Below, piece after piece: positions 18,263 through 27,620 of a stretch of 64,000 bases of DNA. Source of the DNA: Phycisphaerales bacterium (lineage in GTDB: Bacteria; Planctomycetota; Phycisphaerae; Phycisphaerales; UBA1924); NCBI GenBank assembly GCA_947459215.1, contig CANHCQ010000006.1:99739-163738 (forward strand), given 5' to 3'. Numbering within the stretch: the first letter of the stretch is position 1; the number at the start of each line of letters is the position of its first letter. The notes under the pieces were generated by a model. The model did not search any database, was not told the origin of the DNA, and saw only the letters and a program-made list of their open reading frames with translations. The position numbers and the translations under genes were made by a program.

Positions 18263-21200
18263 GTCTGACCTCCGCGTTCACGTTCGGCTTTGCCTTCAGC
18301 GCCGCCAAGAGCGCATCGTGGGGCGTCGCCCTCACCACGCTCGCCGCGGGCGAGTACTCCGAGCTCCTGAAGCTCATCCCCAAGGACGGCACGTTCCTCG
18401 CCACGCTCGGCATCGGTGCCGTGGTCGTCTCGCTGGGCATCGGCGCGTTCCAGTGGTTCATCTCGATCCGCGACAAGGCCAAGGGCGTGCCCTTCGCCGA
18501 ACTCGTCAAGGGCGCCGTCGGCGTCACACCCGCGATCGCCGATCCGGCCCAGCGGGCCCGACTCGATGACCTTCGCCGCAAGTTCGACGACGGCGTGCAG
18601 AAGTTCCGTGCCGCGGGCAAGGACCTGTACAGCCTGCCGTGGTATCTGCTCGTCGGCCCCGCCGGCAGCGGCAAGACCGAAGCCCTTCGCCACTGCAACG
18701 TCGGCTTCCCGCCCGGGCTGCAGGACTACCTGCAAGGTGCCGGCGGCACACTGAACATGCACTGGTGGTTCACCAACCACGCCGTGGTGCTCGACACCGC
18801 GGGCCGCATGTTCATGGAGAGCGCGGGCCCCGACGCCGAGGGCGGCGGTGGCGAGTGGGGTGAGTTCCTGAAGCTGCTCAAGCGCAGCCGCCCCAACCAA
18901 CCCGTCAACGGCATGTTCCTGGTGATCGGCGCCGACAGCCTCATCCGCGACAAGAGCGAAGACATCGAGAGCAAGGCCGGCCGCATCGCCCAGCAGCTCG
19001 ACACCATCCAGCGCACGCTCGATGTCCGCTTCCCGGTGTTCGTGATCATCACCAAGTGCGACCTCATCGCGGGCTTCCGCGAGTTCTTCGACAACGTCAC
19101 CGACCCAAACCTGCAGCACCAGCTGCTCGGCTGGAGCAACCCCGATCAGCTCGATTCGCCGTTGCGGGTGGAGCTGGTCGAGGAGCACATGAAGCAGGTG
19201 AAGCACAAGCTCACCGCCCGCCGCCTCGCGCTGGTCGCCGACAGCACCCGCTACGCCCAGGGCACGGGCAAGCGGATGGACGAGGTCGATGAGCTCTACG
19301 CGCTGCCGGAGAACCTCGAGAAGGTCGTGCCGCGGCTGAAGCGGTACCTGGAAACTATTTTCGCCGGCGGCGAGTGGAGCCCCAAGCCGCTCTTCCTCCG
19401 CGGCATCTACTTCACCTCCTCGATGCGCGAAGGCGAGGCCCTCGATAACGACCTGGCCAAGGCCCTGGGCCTCACGCTCGACAGCCTTCCCGGCGGCAAG
19501 GTCTGGGAGAAGGAGCGCTCGTTCTTCCTCCGCGATGTCTTCCTCGCCAAGGCCTTCCGCGAGAAGGGCCTCGTCACCCGCGCCACCAACGTGCAGAAGC
19601 AGATCGCCAACCGCCGCTTCGCCATCCTCGGCTCGGTGGCGACCGCCGCGGCACTCGTGCTCGGCTTCACCTTCTACGGCCAGCGCGAACTCACCCGCTC
19701 CATCGAAGGCCCCCGAGCCTTCTGGAACTCCATCGGCGTGGCGCTGGGCGTCATCGACGCGCCCAAGACCGACGAACCCGCGATCGCGACGCAGGGCACG
19801 CAGGCCACCCGCGGCGACACCGCGATCGTGCGCTTCGAGGCACCCAACTGGGTCTACAGCGGCGACCGCGCCGACGTCCAGCTCCCCGAGGGCATGGTCG
19901 CGCGATCCAAGCTGGCGTCGCTCACGCTGCAGCGCTCGAACGAGGGCGTGAGCGTGCCATTGGTCTTCTCGCCCGCCGCAACCGTCGCCGGTGCCGGCGG
20001 CGGCTTCACCAAAGAACAGCGTGCGGCCCACGCCGCGGTGCTGGAAAAGACCGTCCTCAAGCCGCTGGTCGACGGAGCGCGTCAGCGCCTCAGCGAGACC
20101 ACCGTGTGGGACAGCCGCGCCACCAACGCGCTGGCGGAGATGATCCGGCTGGAAACGCTGAAACTGAATCTCGCCCCCGCGGGCGGACCTCGCGCGACGC
20201 TGGTGGACCTGAAGGCCCTCTTCAACTTCGTGATGAACACCAAGCAGGCGCCCGAGGAACTCCGCTCGTGGCAGGACGCCATCGACGCGACGTACGCGGT
20301 CGGCACCAGCGGCACGAAGCTCTCGTGGCCCCCGGCGAGCCTGAAGGTCGGCGATGTCGCCGCCCTGCGCTCGATCCGTGAAGGCCTCGAGAAGTTCGCG
20401 GCCAGCTGGCCCGAGCGTGCCCGCGGCGACGAGTTCGCACTGGGCCGCCTGTCACTGCTCGCCGACGCGCTCGGCGCGTTCCGTGCCGAGGAGACGCGCC
20501 TCCAGGGGCTGCGCGGGATGCCCAGCGGCGATGGAAAGGTCACCGAACTGGTGCAGACCGCCGCCGAGTACGAATCATTCCAGGCCGAGGCACGGACGCG
20601 GCTGGAGGCGCTTGCGGCGGCCGCGGGCAAGGCGGATGAACTCTTGAAGTCCATGAAACTCGACGCCGCCGAACTGGCCAACGGCATCGAGGCGACCAAA
20701 CGCGAGGCGCTCGAGCAGATCAGCGCCGAGTACGCGCTCTTGATCTCGCAGCTGCCGTCGCTGCCCGAGAGCGACACCGCGGCCATCGAGCCGGCGCCGG
20801 CGGGCGAGATCCGGCAGTTGATCGTGGCACGGCGTGAGAGCGCCGAGAAGTCGCTCGATGCATCCGCAAGCCGGGTGAACACACGCCTGTCGCCGCTGCT
20901 GCCGATGGTCGCCACCGGCGCGGGCGGCGAGGAAGTCTCCTACCGCGTGCGCTTCAACGCCTACCAGCGTGGCGCGAAGGATCTGTTCGAACGCAGCGCC
21001 GCCGCCGAGGGCGAGTGGTACGGCCTGGCCGATCGCTTCCGCGAGCTCGACGCACGCGTCGATCGCACGCGGGCCGACATCGAATCGATCGCACGCGGCG
21101 TCTCCGACGTCTCAGCTCGCAACGCCACCATCGGCGTCGCGACCACGCTCGCCCGCACCGCGCGGGCCGCGAGCGCAACGGATGTACTCCGCGCGTTTCT

Positions 21201-22755
21201 CGCGAAGTTGCCGGAATCCGCCGACGGCGTCCGCTCCGCCGTGCAGTCGATCGCCGAGAGCAGGGGCCTCAAGCCCCTGACCAAGCCAACCGTCGCGATG
21301 CTGGGCCTGCAGGGCGGCGAGATCCCCATCGCCTACGCGCCCCAGGCTGCGGGCGTGGTGCTGCAGGGCTTGTCGCGGGCGGAGCAGGAAGTGAGCGGCG
21401 TGGGCATGGGTGCGGGTGGGGGCGGAGCCGTGATCGACAAGGCGCTCCTGAGCGTCGAGATCAAGTCCCGCGGCCGCGGACTGGACGAGTATGCCAAGGC
21501 GTACGCCAACGCCTGGGCGGTCGGACTCGTGAAGGAGATGTCGCTCGCCGACGGGCTGTCGGCGTGGTCGGCCCTCGGGCCGGCGATGGCCGAGAACACC
21601 GAGAAGTTGATCGATCGAGCGGCGGACCTGCGCACGCTCGCGTCTGCCGCGGCGGAGGCGATCGAGCCCCTGCCGGCAAGCGTGAAGGCACTGCCGGAGG
21701 TCAAGGCCGCACAAGAGCGGCTGCAGACGACGGTGCGGGCGCTCTCGGACGAAACAGGCCTTCGCAAGCGCGCCGATGCGCTCAAGACGCTCGCGCCCCT
21801 GGGCACGCTCGAATGGCGTGCGGCTCGTGCAGCGCTGCTCGCCAGCGGCTCGGGTGAAGCAATGACCGATGCGCTCACCACGCTCGCCGCAGCCCCAGCC
21901 CGGGCGATCAGCGATGAATCGCTGGCCCTGGGCGTGCTGCGATCGCTGCGAGATCAGTACGAGTCCAACGCCCGCGACGCGGTGAAGCTGCTGGCGTCAT
22001 CGGAGCGTTGGCCGCTGTCACGCAGCGCCGATCAGACCAAGGGGCTCGACGAAGCGTCGCTCCTGAAGGCCGTGGACGCCGCGGAATTGCTCGCCGGCGG
22101 CACCGGCGTCGCCGCGAGCACGACCGGTGAGTTCCGCGATCTCCTGCTCGCGCTCCGCGGACGGGGCGTGCTGAACGACGAGCAGCGTTCGCGGATCGAT
22201 CGCGTCCGCGGCGTGGCTTCGGCGCTCGCTTCGGGCCTGGCCCAGAAGCAGCCGATCGTGGTCTCGATCGTGCCGGTGTGGAGCCGTCGCGATCTGGAAG
22301 CGCTCCCCGCGCTCTCCTCGCTGGGTGTCGCAAGCTCGGGAGACGTGGTCGAGTGGTTCGAGCAGATGGAGGTCGTCCCGGCGGGCGGTGCGCCACTGCC
22401 CCGGGTGACGCTCCGCGGTCTCGACGCAGCCCGTGCCGCGGAACTGGTGCGACAGTTGTCGCTCAAGAGCCCCGGCCCGGGCGTGACGATCCGGTTCTAC
22501 CGCAACCTCGGCGACGCCGCACCCGCGGGCGAGACAACGCTCAACGGCCCGTGGGTGGCCGCCGCGGTCGCGCTGCTCCCGGGCGCCAAGCCGACGGCGC
22601 TCACTCCCGCGAACGCCGCAACCGCATGGATCGTGCCGCTGCCGGTGGTCGAGACCGAGACCAAGCAGACCTACCACCTCTGGCTCAACGTGACTTTCTC
22701 CTCGCCCATGCCGCGGCCGGAGGACTGGCCCGGATCCACCAACTGGCCCCGTTAG
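18259..22755 (+). CDS. tssM: TssM/IcmF-like inner-membrane ATPase-domain protein
   Basis: A 1498-aa protein, longer than usual for TssM/IcmF (about 1100-1300). Membrane segments lie near residues 50-70 and 455-475. Between them is a cytoplasmic GTPase-like domain with Walker A GPAGSGKT near residue 133, a DTAG-type switch (VLDTAGRMF) near 177 and a TKCD base motif (VIITKCDLI) near 260. The C-terminal 1000 residues are largely helical and periplasmic by topology. In canonical T6SS, TssM spans the envelope and contacts the TssJ lipoprotein and TssL. Here no TssJ, TssB/C, Hcp, VgrG or ClpV is in the window. GTG start overlaps the tssL stop. Confidence 0.85.
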   Translation: MSLTSAFTFGFAFSAAKSASWGVALTTLAAGEYSELLKLIPKDGTFLATLGIGAVVVSLGIGAFQWFISIRDKAKGVPFAELVKGAVGVTPAIADPAQRARLDDLRRKFDDGVQKFRAAGKDLYSLPWYLLVGPAGSGKTEALRHCNVGFPPGLQDYLQGAGGTLNMHWWFTNHAVVLDTAGRMFMESAGPDAEGGGGEWGEFLKLLKRSRPNQPVNGMFLVIGADSLIRDKSEDIESKAGRIAQQLDTIQRTLDVRFPVFVIITKCDLIAGFREFFDNVTDPNLQHQLLGWSNPDQLDSPLRVELVEEHMKQVKHKLTARRLALVADSTRYAQGTGKRMDEVDELYALPENLEKVVPRLKRYLETIFAGGEWSPKPLFLRGIYFTSSMREGEALDNDLAKALGLTLDSLPGGKVWEKERSFFLRDVFLAKAFREKGLVTRATNVQKQIANRRFAILGSVATAAALVLGFTFYGQRELTRSIEGPRAFWNSIGVALGVIDAPKTDEPAIATQGTQATRGDTAIVRFEAPNWVYSGDRADVQLPEGMVARSKLASLTLQRSNEGVSVPLVFSPAATVAGAGGGFTKEQRAAHAAVLEKTVLKPLVDGARQRLSETTVWDSRATNALAEMIRLETLKLNLAPAGGPRATLVDLKALFNFVMNTKQAPEELRSWQDAIDATYAVGTSGTKLSWPPASLKVGDVAALRSIREGLEKFAASWPERARGDEFALGRLSLLADALGAFRAEETRLQGLRGMPSGDGKVTELVQTAAEYESFQAEARTRLEALAAAAGKADELLKSMKLDAAELANGIEATKREALEQISAEYALLISQLPSLPESDTAAIEPAPAGEIRQLIVARRESAEKSLDASASRVNTRLSPLLPMVATGAGGEEVSYRVRFNAYQRGAKDLFERSAAAEGEWYGLADRFRELDARVDRTRADIESIARGVSDVSARNATIGVATTLARTARAASATDVLRAFLAKLPESADGVRSAVQSIAESRGLKPLTKPTVAMLGLQGGEIPIAYAPQAAGVVLQGLSRAEQEVSGVGMGAGGGGAVIDKALLSVEIKSRGRGLDEYAKAYANAWAVGLVKEMSLADGLSAWSALGPAMAENTEKLIDRAADLRTLASAAAEAIEPLPASVKALPEVKAAQERLQTTVRALSDETGLRKRADALKTLAPLGTLEWRAARAALLASGSGEAMTDALTTLAAAPARAISDESLALGVLRSLRDQYESNARDAVKLLASSERWPLSRSADQTKGLDEASLLKAVDAAELLAGGTGVAASTTGEFRDLLLALRGRGVLNDEQRSRIDRVRGVASALASGLAQKQPIVVSIVPVWSRRDLEALPALSSLGVASSGDVVEWFEQMEVVPAGGAPLPRVTLRGLDAARAAELVRQLSLKSPGPGVTIRFYRNLGDAAPAGETTLNGPWVAAAVALLPGAKPTALTPANAATAWIVPLPVVETETKQTYHLWLNVTFSSPMPRPEDWPGSTNWPR

Positions 22756-22765
22756 TACCGCACGG

Positions 22766-23782
22766 ATGCTCAAGAAGATCTCGCAATGGCTGGGCGGATT
22801 GTCCGGCGCGTCCTCGGGCGCGGCGGAGCCGCTCGCGCAGATCTCCCTCTTCGGCAAGCATCCCGGCTGGGACGATCACATGGAGGACCTGGGCCTCCTC
22901 ACCCAGCGGCTCGTCGATGTGCGCAGGGCGCTGTACGCCGAGGGCATTGCCGGCAACATCGACAACGGCGCCTGGGAGAAGCTCACGCCCGATGCCAAGA
23001 TCGCGCGGTTCGATCACGCGTTTGTCTGGCGCTACGGGCCTTCGGAGTTCGTCTACGGCCGCCTGTGGGCGAGCCGCGACGCTCGCGGACGCGACAAGTA
23101 TCCGATGGTGGCTTGCTTCCACAGCCGCGGCCTGCGACTGGACAAGATGGCCCCGCGCTGCGCCGCGATCATCGAACGGCTCTCAAACGCCTGCCGTCGC
23201 ACCGACGACGCGCACGCCGTCCGCGGCGAGTTCCTCCGCGAGAGCGAGGCCGCCAAGGCTCAAGCGCCCGCGTTGATCGGAGAGAGCCCGAGCTTCGACG
23301 CCTCGTGCCTGAAGCTCGCGGCGACCGACGCGGCGCTGCTCGCCGACGCTGGCGAAGGGCTGAACCGCTGCTGCTATTCCATCTGGCGCGAAGGGCACGC
23401 CGCCGCCAAGTCCATGAAGTCCGGCAGTCAGCGCGGCACCCACGTGCGACTGCCCGTCATCGACGTTGCCGAGTCTTCGCTCGGCCGCGGCGGCAGCGCG
23501 TGGGTCTGGACGACAGTCGCCCACGATGTGCTCGCCGAGCGCGGCATCGGCCACGACGGCCTGCTCGCGATCGAGTCGCTCGAGTGCGGCCACGTGGACC
23601 TGATCTGCTGCGGGGCCGAAGGCCGCTTCGCGCCGACAGAGCTGTTCTGCCTCAAGGCGGCCCGCAGCGCGATTCCCGCGGCGAACGAAGTGCCGTACAC
23701 CATCGAGCCCGCATTCGCGGCACAGGTGAACGCTCGCGTCACCGCGTGGGCGAGCGATGCGACAAAGGGGGCCAGCACGTGA
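22766..23782 (+). CDS. TagF-like type VI secretion-associated protein
   Basis: A 338-aa soluble protein. The N-terminal motif SLFGKHPGWDDHMED resembles the start of TagF-type domains (usually xxGKLPxxGDF). TagF is a cytoplasmic post-translational repressor of T6SS in Pseudomonas and Agrobacterium. The second half (from about residue 215) has a separate mixed alpha/beta look with no recognised motif. It starts 11 nt after tssM, and its stop overlaps the GTG of the next gene, so it is part of the operon. TagF is the best reading, but the match is partial. Confidence 0.55.
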   Translation: MLKKISQWLGGLSGASSGAAEPLAQISLFGKHPGWDDHMEDLGLLTQRLVDVRRALYAEGIAGNIDNGAWEKLTPDAKIARFDHAFVWRYGPSEFVYGRLWASRDARGRDKYPMVACFHSRGLRLDKMAPRCAAIIERLSNACRRTDDAHAVRGEFLRESEAAKAQAPALIGESPSFDASCLKLAATDAALLADAGEGLNRCCYSIWREGHAAAKSMKSGSQRGTHVRLPVIDVAESSLGRGGSAWVWTTVAHDVLAERGIGHDGLLAIESLECGHVDLICCGAEGRFAPTELFCLKAARSAIPAANEVPYTIEPAFAAQVNARVTAWASDATKGAST

Positions 23783-25836
23783 TCGCAGCGCGTGCGACAT
23801 CCACGCGTCTGATCGCGGCGATGCTGATCGCCTGTGGCCTTGCCGCGCCCGCGTTTGCACAGCTTGTTCCGCCCGCCCCGCGGCGCGCCGAGCCCGAGAA
23901 GCCCACGCCGCCACCGGGCGATCGTCCCGCGACCGAGACACAGGTCCCGACGCCGCCGATCTCACCGATCCCGCCGACACTGTCGATCCCGCTCGACGAA
24001 GACAACCTTCCGCAGGCGAGCACGACGCAGGAAGGCGGCCCGCCCTACAAGGTGCGTCGATTCGTCCTGCAGTACCGCAGCCAGCATCCCGATCTGCCGC
24101 CGATCGATGAGTTGTCGATGCTGACAGTGGAACTCGGCCTGACAGCCCAGGGCTACGTCGGCCCGCGCGACGGCGTGCCGCGGGTTGTGATCCGCCTTGG
24201 CGACACCTTCGGCAGCGTGCAGACCGGCGGCGCGAACTTCTTCCCGAGCGCCATCCTGCGGGTGAGCGAGGCAATCGTCGCCGAACTGCAACGCCGCCAA
24301 TTGATCGGCCTGTTTGTGATCCCCTCTCCCGACGACATCGACGACCTCACCGGCGATGATCTCCGCGAGCGCCGCGGCAGGACGGATCTGGGCATCACGA
24401 TCTGGGCGGGCATCGTGCGCGACGTGCGAACCGTCGCCGCCGGCGATCGCGTGCCCGCGAGCGAGCAGCGCATCAACAACCCGCTGCACCAGCGGATCAT
24501 CAACCAGAGCCCGCTCAAGCCCGGCGATCTCCTGCGCAAGGACAAACTCGACAACTTCGCGCTGCGGAAGAACCGCCACCCCGGGCGGCGCGTCGACGCC
24601 GCACTCGGACCGACCGACAAGCCCGGCGAGGTCGTGCTCGATTACCTCGTCAGCGAATCCCGCCCGTGGACGCTCTACGCGCAGTTGTCGAACACCGGCA
24701 CCAAGCAGACCAACAACTGGCGCCAGCGCGTCGGCTACACCCACAACCAACTCTCGAATCACGACGACGTCTTCCGGCTCGATTACGTCACCAGTTCGTT
24801 CAAGGACGTCAACGCCGTCAACGCGTCGTACGACCGCCCCATCGCCGACAGCGGCGTCACCCTCCGCGGCTACGCGGGCTGGAACCAGTACACCGCCTCC
24901 GACGTCGGCCTCGCCGGCGAAACCTTTGAGGGCAGCGGCTCCACCTTCGGCGGCGAGATGTCCGTCCTGCTCCTGCAGCGCCGCGAATGGTTCCTCGATG
25001 CCATCACCGGCGGCCGCTTCGAGGACATCCGCGTCTTCAACAGCGCCGTCGATCAGCGCGCCAGTTCGACGATCTTCACCGGATACGCCGGGTTCCGCCT
25101 CTCACGCGAGACCGACGCCGCGACCACGCGCCTGGGCCTCACGCTCGACACGATGATGCCCTTCGTCACCGGCGTTCAGCAGGCCGACCTCAACGAGCTC
25201 GGCCGCCTCAACCCCGATGGCGCCTGGTCGGCCCTCAAGTGGGAAGCCGAGCACGCGTTTTTCCTCGAGCCCCTGCTCAACGGGCACGGCAACGCCGTCG
25301 CCCCGCCGGGCGCGAGCGAGACCAAGGGCATGACCCTCGCCCACGAACTGGTCTTCTCCACCCGCGGGCAATACGCCTTCGACAAACGCCTCATCGCCAA
25401 TACCCAGCAGGTCGCCGGCGGCGTCTACAGCGTCCGCGGCTATCCCGAGTCCATCGCCGCCGGCGACAGCGTCTTCCTCGCAACCGCGGAATATCGCTTC
25501 CATCTGCCGCGCATGCTCACCGTCGAGCCCGATCCGACCAAGACCAAACTCTTCGGCAAGCCATTCCGCTACGCGCCGCAGCAGCCCTACGGGCGGGCCG
25601 ATTGGGATCTCATCTTCCGCGCGTTCATCGATGTCGGACGCACCGTCAACAGCCGCATCGAGAGCTTCGAGAACAACGCCACCCTCATTGGCACCGGTGT
25701 TGGCCTCGAGTTCCAGTTCCAGCAGAATCTCAGCGCCCGCCTCGACTACGGCGTCGCACTCCGCGGCGTCGAAGCCACCGACCCGATCACCGCCGGCGAT
25801 GGACGCTTGCACTTTGTGCTGACGGTGCTGTACTGA
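23779..25836 (+). CDS. TpsB/FhaC/ShlB-like outer-membrane barrel with POTRA region
   Basis: A 685-aa protein with a signal peptide (cleavage near AFAQ), a Pro-rich linker and a POTRA-like region in the first 330 residues. A C-terminal beta-barrel follows. It begins around YAQLSNTGTKQTNNW, carries the Omp85-superfamily VRGY motif (SVRGYPES) about two-thirds of the way along the barrel, and ends in an aromatic residue (FVLTVLY). TpsB proteins export a large TpsA protein in two-partner secretion. No TpsA candidate is adjacent. The GTG start overlaps the upstream stop (GTGA), so it is translationally coupled to the TagF-like gene and placed in a TssL/TssM operon, which is unusual. Confidence 0.8.
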   Translation: MIAARATSTRLIAAMLIACGLAAPAFAQLVPPAPRRAEPEKPTPPPGDRPATETQVPTPPISPIPPTLSIPLDEDNLPQASTTQEGGPPYKVRRFVLQYRSQHPDLPPIDELSMLTVELGLTAQGYVGPRDGVPRVVIRLGDTFGSVQTGGANFFPSAILRVSEAIVAELQRRQLIGLFVIPSPDDIDDLTGDDLRERRGRTDLGITIWAGIVRDVRTVAAGDRVPASEQRINNPLHQRIINQSPLKPGDLLRKDKLDNFALRKNRHPGRRVDAALGPTDKPGEVVLDYLVSESRPWTLYAQLSNTGTKQTNNWRQRVGYTHNQLSNHDDVFRLDYVTSSFKDVNAVNASYDRPIADSGVTLRGYAGWNQYTASDVGLAGETFEGSGSTFGGEMSVLLLQRREWFLDAITGGRFEDIRVFNSAVDQRASSTIFTGYAGFRLSRETDAATTRLGLTLDTMMPFVTGVQQADLNELGRLNPDGAWSALKWEAEHAFFLEPLLNGHGNAVAPPGASETKGMTLAHELVFSTRGQYAFDKRLIANTQQVAGGVYSVRGYPESIAAGDSVFLATAEYRFHLPRMLTVEPDPTKTKLFGKPFRYAPQQPYGRADWDLIFRAFIDVGRTVNSRIESFENNATLIGTGVGLEFQFQQNLSARLDYGVALRGVEATDPITAGDGRLHFVLTVLY

Positions 25837-25949
25837 AGCACTCAACGCCCAAAGCGATAAAGAGATGAAGCGATGAAGCGACAAACCTCAAGTGCAAGGC
25901 GCGCCGATCGAGGTGCCTTGATTTGAGCTTTGCTGCTTTGAGCTTTCCG

Positions 25950-26318
25950 TCAGTCCCTCGCCACCCGCTCCATCCGCAGCTTCCCCGTCGGCAAGTTCCC
26001 GTCCTGCGTCACCCGTACGACGCTGAGTCCCGGGAAGACGTCGAGCTGGGCCGGGTATCCCGGGTTGCCCTGAGCATCGACCTGCAGGTAGACCTTCCAC
26101 TCATCGGGCACGTTGTACCGCGACACCTCGCCGCGGCTGTTGGGCCCGATGCGTTGCAACGCCAACGCGTTGGACTGCCCGCTGGAATCGCCACGGACGA
26201 GATAGGCGACGATCGGCTGAGCCGTGTCGTTGCGGACATCGGCGGTGTAGCCGACGGTGCAGCCGGTCAGGGCGAGGGCAAGAACGGACAACGGAGCAAG
26301 ACGAGCGAGCGCACGCAT
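25950..26318 (-). CDS. Putative lipoprotein
   Basis: A 122-aa protein with a lipoprotein signal (LALTGC, Cys near residue 20) and a beta-rich mature part starting VGYTADVRNDT. No family recognised. The ATG at 26318 has GGGAG 7 nt upstream. It is convergent with the TpsB-like gene. Confidence 0.7.
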   Translation of the reverse strand: MRALARLAPLSVLALALTGCTVGYTADVRNDTAQPIVAYLVRGDSSGQSNALALQRIGPNSRGEVSRYNVPDEWKVYLQVDAQGNPGYPAQLDVFPGLSVVRVTQDGNLPTGKLRMERVARD

Positions 26319-26395
26319 GACGGAACTCCCGTGCCGCGGTCTGACGGCCACAGCCCCAAATGATAGCAACCACTAACTCGTCAGGAGCGGTCCGG

Positions 26396-27244
26396 TCACT
26401 CACACACCAGCAGGCTGTACGCCGCGGCGAAGATCACGAAGTCCGCGTCGTCCACAAGGCCGTCGAGGTTCAGATCCGCGGGACAGCCCGGGAGCATCGC
26501 CGGATCGGCGCATTCGAGGATGTTGTACGCGCCAGCGAAGCCGACGAAGTCGGCGTCATCAACCTGCTGATCCACCGTCAGATCCGCAGGGCACGAGGCA
26601 CCAAGTTCGATCGAGTTGCGGATGCTCATGGGGCCGGAGGAAATCTCGGACGATCCGATCGGCAGCACCGCGCTGGTCCAAACCGATTCGGTTTCGAACG
26701 TGTACGTGCCGGGGGTGGCGATCGAGAGCAGAACATCGGGGCCAGCAAGGTCACGGACGGCGAGGACGCCATCGGGGCCGCGGAGCGTCACACGGTGTTG
26801 CACGCCGGGCAAGAGGTTGTGCGGCCTGAATCGCAGCGTGGAGGCCTCTGCGATCACGACCGGCTCGAGATAGGTGAACACCAGCTCGATGCTGGTATCC
26901 GGCTCCGAGACGCCGTGAATCGAAGCGGACGCCAGACAATTCAGCTCGCCAGTGCGCGATCCGCCAGACAGCTCGCCGGGCGCCACGGTGAAGTTCGCGG
27001 CGATGCTGGCGAACATCGGATCGTCGGGCGTCGGGCCCCACGACGCGATGATGCCGTCCGCCCACGGCGCCATGAAGGAGCCGTCGATACCGCGGGCTTT
27101 GCTGTCATCCTTGATACAGCGGATGGCCTTCACAGTGCCATTTGCCGTCAGTCTGGCCTTCTCGCAGGCTTCCCGCCCAACACCAAGGGCTGGTGAGGCA
27201 AGGCACACGGCGAGAACGGTAACGATCGACGGGTGACACACCAT
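26396..27244 (-). CDS. Secreted protein with two C-terminal dockerin-like repeats
   Basis: A 282-aa protein with a signal peptide (cleavage near ALGVG). The central beta-rich domain of about 190 residues is of unknown function. Two C-terminal dockerin-like repeats follow (CPADLTVDQQVDDADF and CPADLNLDGLVDDADF), each spanning about 30 residues with Cys at both ends and Asp positions fitting an EF-hand-like calcium loop. The same tail is on 49286-50944 and 51171-54404. The ATG at 27244 has GGAGG 5 nt upstream. The tail may be a surface-attachment or sorting tag rather than a cellulosomal dockerin, since no cohesin is visible here. Confidence 0.8.
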   Translation of the reverse strand: MVCHPSIVTVLAVCLASPALGVGREACEKARLTANGTVKAIRCIKDDSKARGIDGSFMAPWADGIIASWGPTPDDPMFASIAANFTVAPGELSGGSRTGELNCLASASIHGVSEPDTSIELVFTYLEPVVIAEASTLRFRPHNLLPGVQHRVTLRGPDGVLAVRDLAGPDVLLSIATPGTYTFETESVWTSAVLPIGSSEISSGPMSIRNSIELGASCPADLTVDQQVDDADFVGFAGAYNILECADPAMLPGCPADLNLDGLVDDADFVIFAAAYSLLVCE

Positions 27245-27620
27245 GGCAGCCTCCGGACGAAGCAGCGTACCGCGCGGAGCGGACGGATGGAAGCGAATTC
27301 GCGCGAGAACGCGCTTCCGTCTGGTCGCGTCCGATGCCGCCGGGGCGTTGTCAATCGCCCGCATCGGAGCCCCGCCCGCGCACCCAGCGTTGAGCGAGAT
27401 CGACCTGAGCCCGCGCCAACGCCCACACGAGATCTGTCGCGGCCTGGTCGGCTCGGTTGGACCGATGCCGTCCGCACGCGAAGTCCCCGGGCACCGCGGG
27501 CATCACACGGAGCGGGCCTAGTGTGCGGTCAGCGTCCGATCGAGCAGACCAAAAGCGCCGGACATCTGCAACCGGTCCGCCGGCGGGCGGTCCAACAGGC
27601 AAACCAGGGAGGTTCGAACC
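27245..27620. other. Intergenic region between divergent secreted-protein genes
   Basis: About 375 bp expected to hold promoters for the dockerin gene (minus) and the prepilin-like pseudogene (plus). GGGAGG at 27607-27612 is the ribosome binding site of the latter. No other element is seen. Confidence 0.5.
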
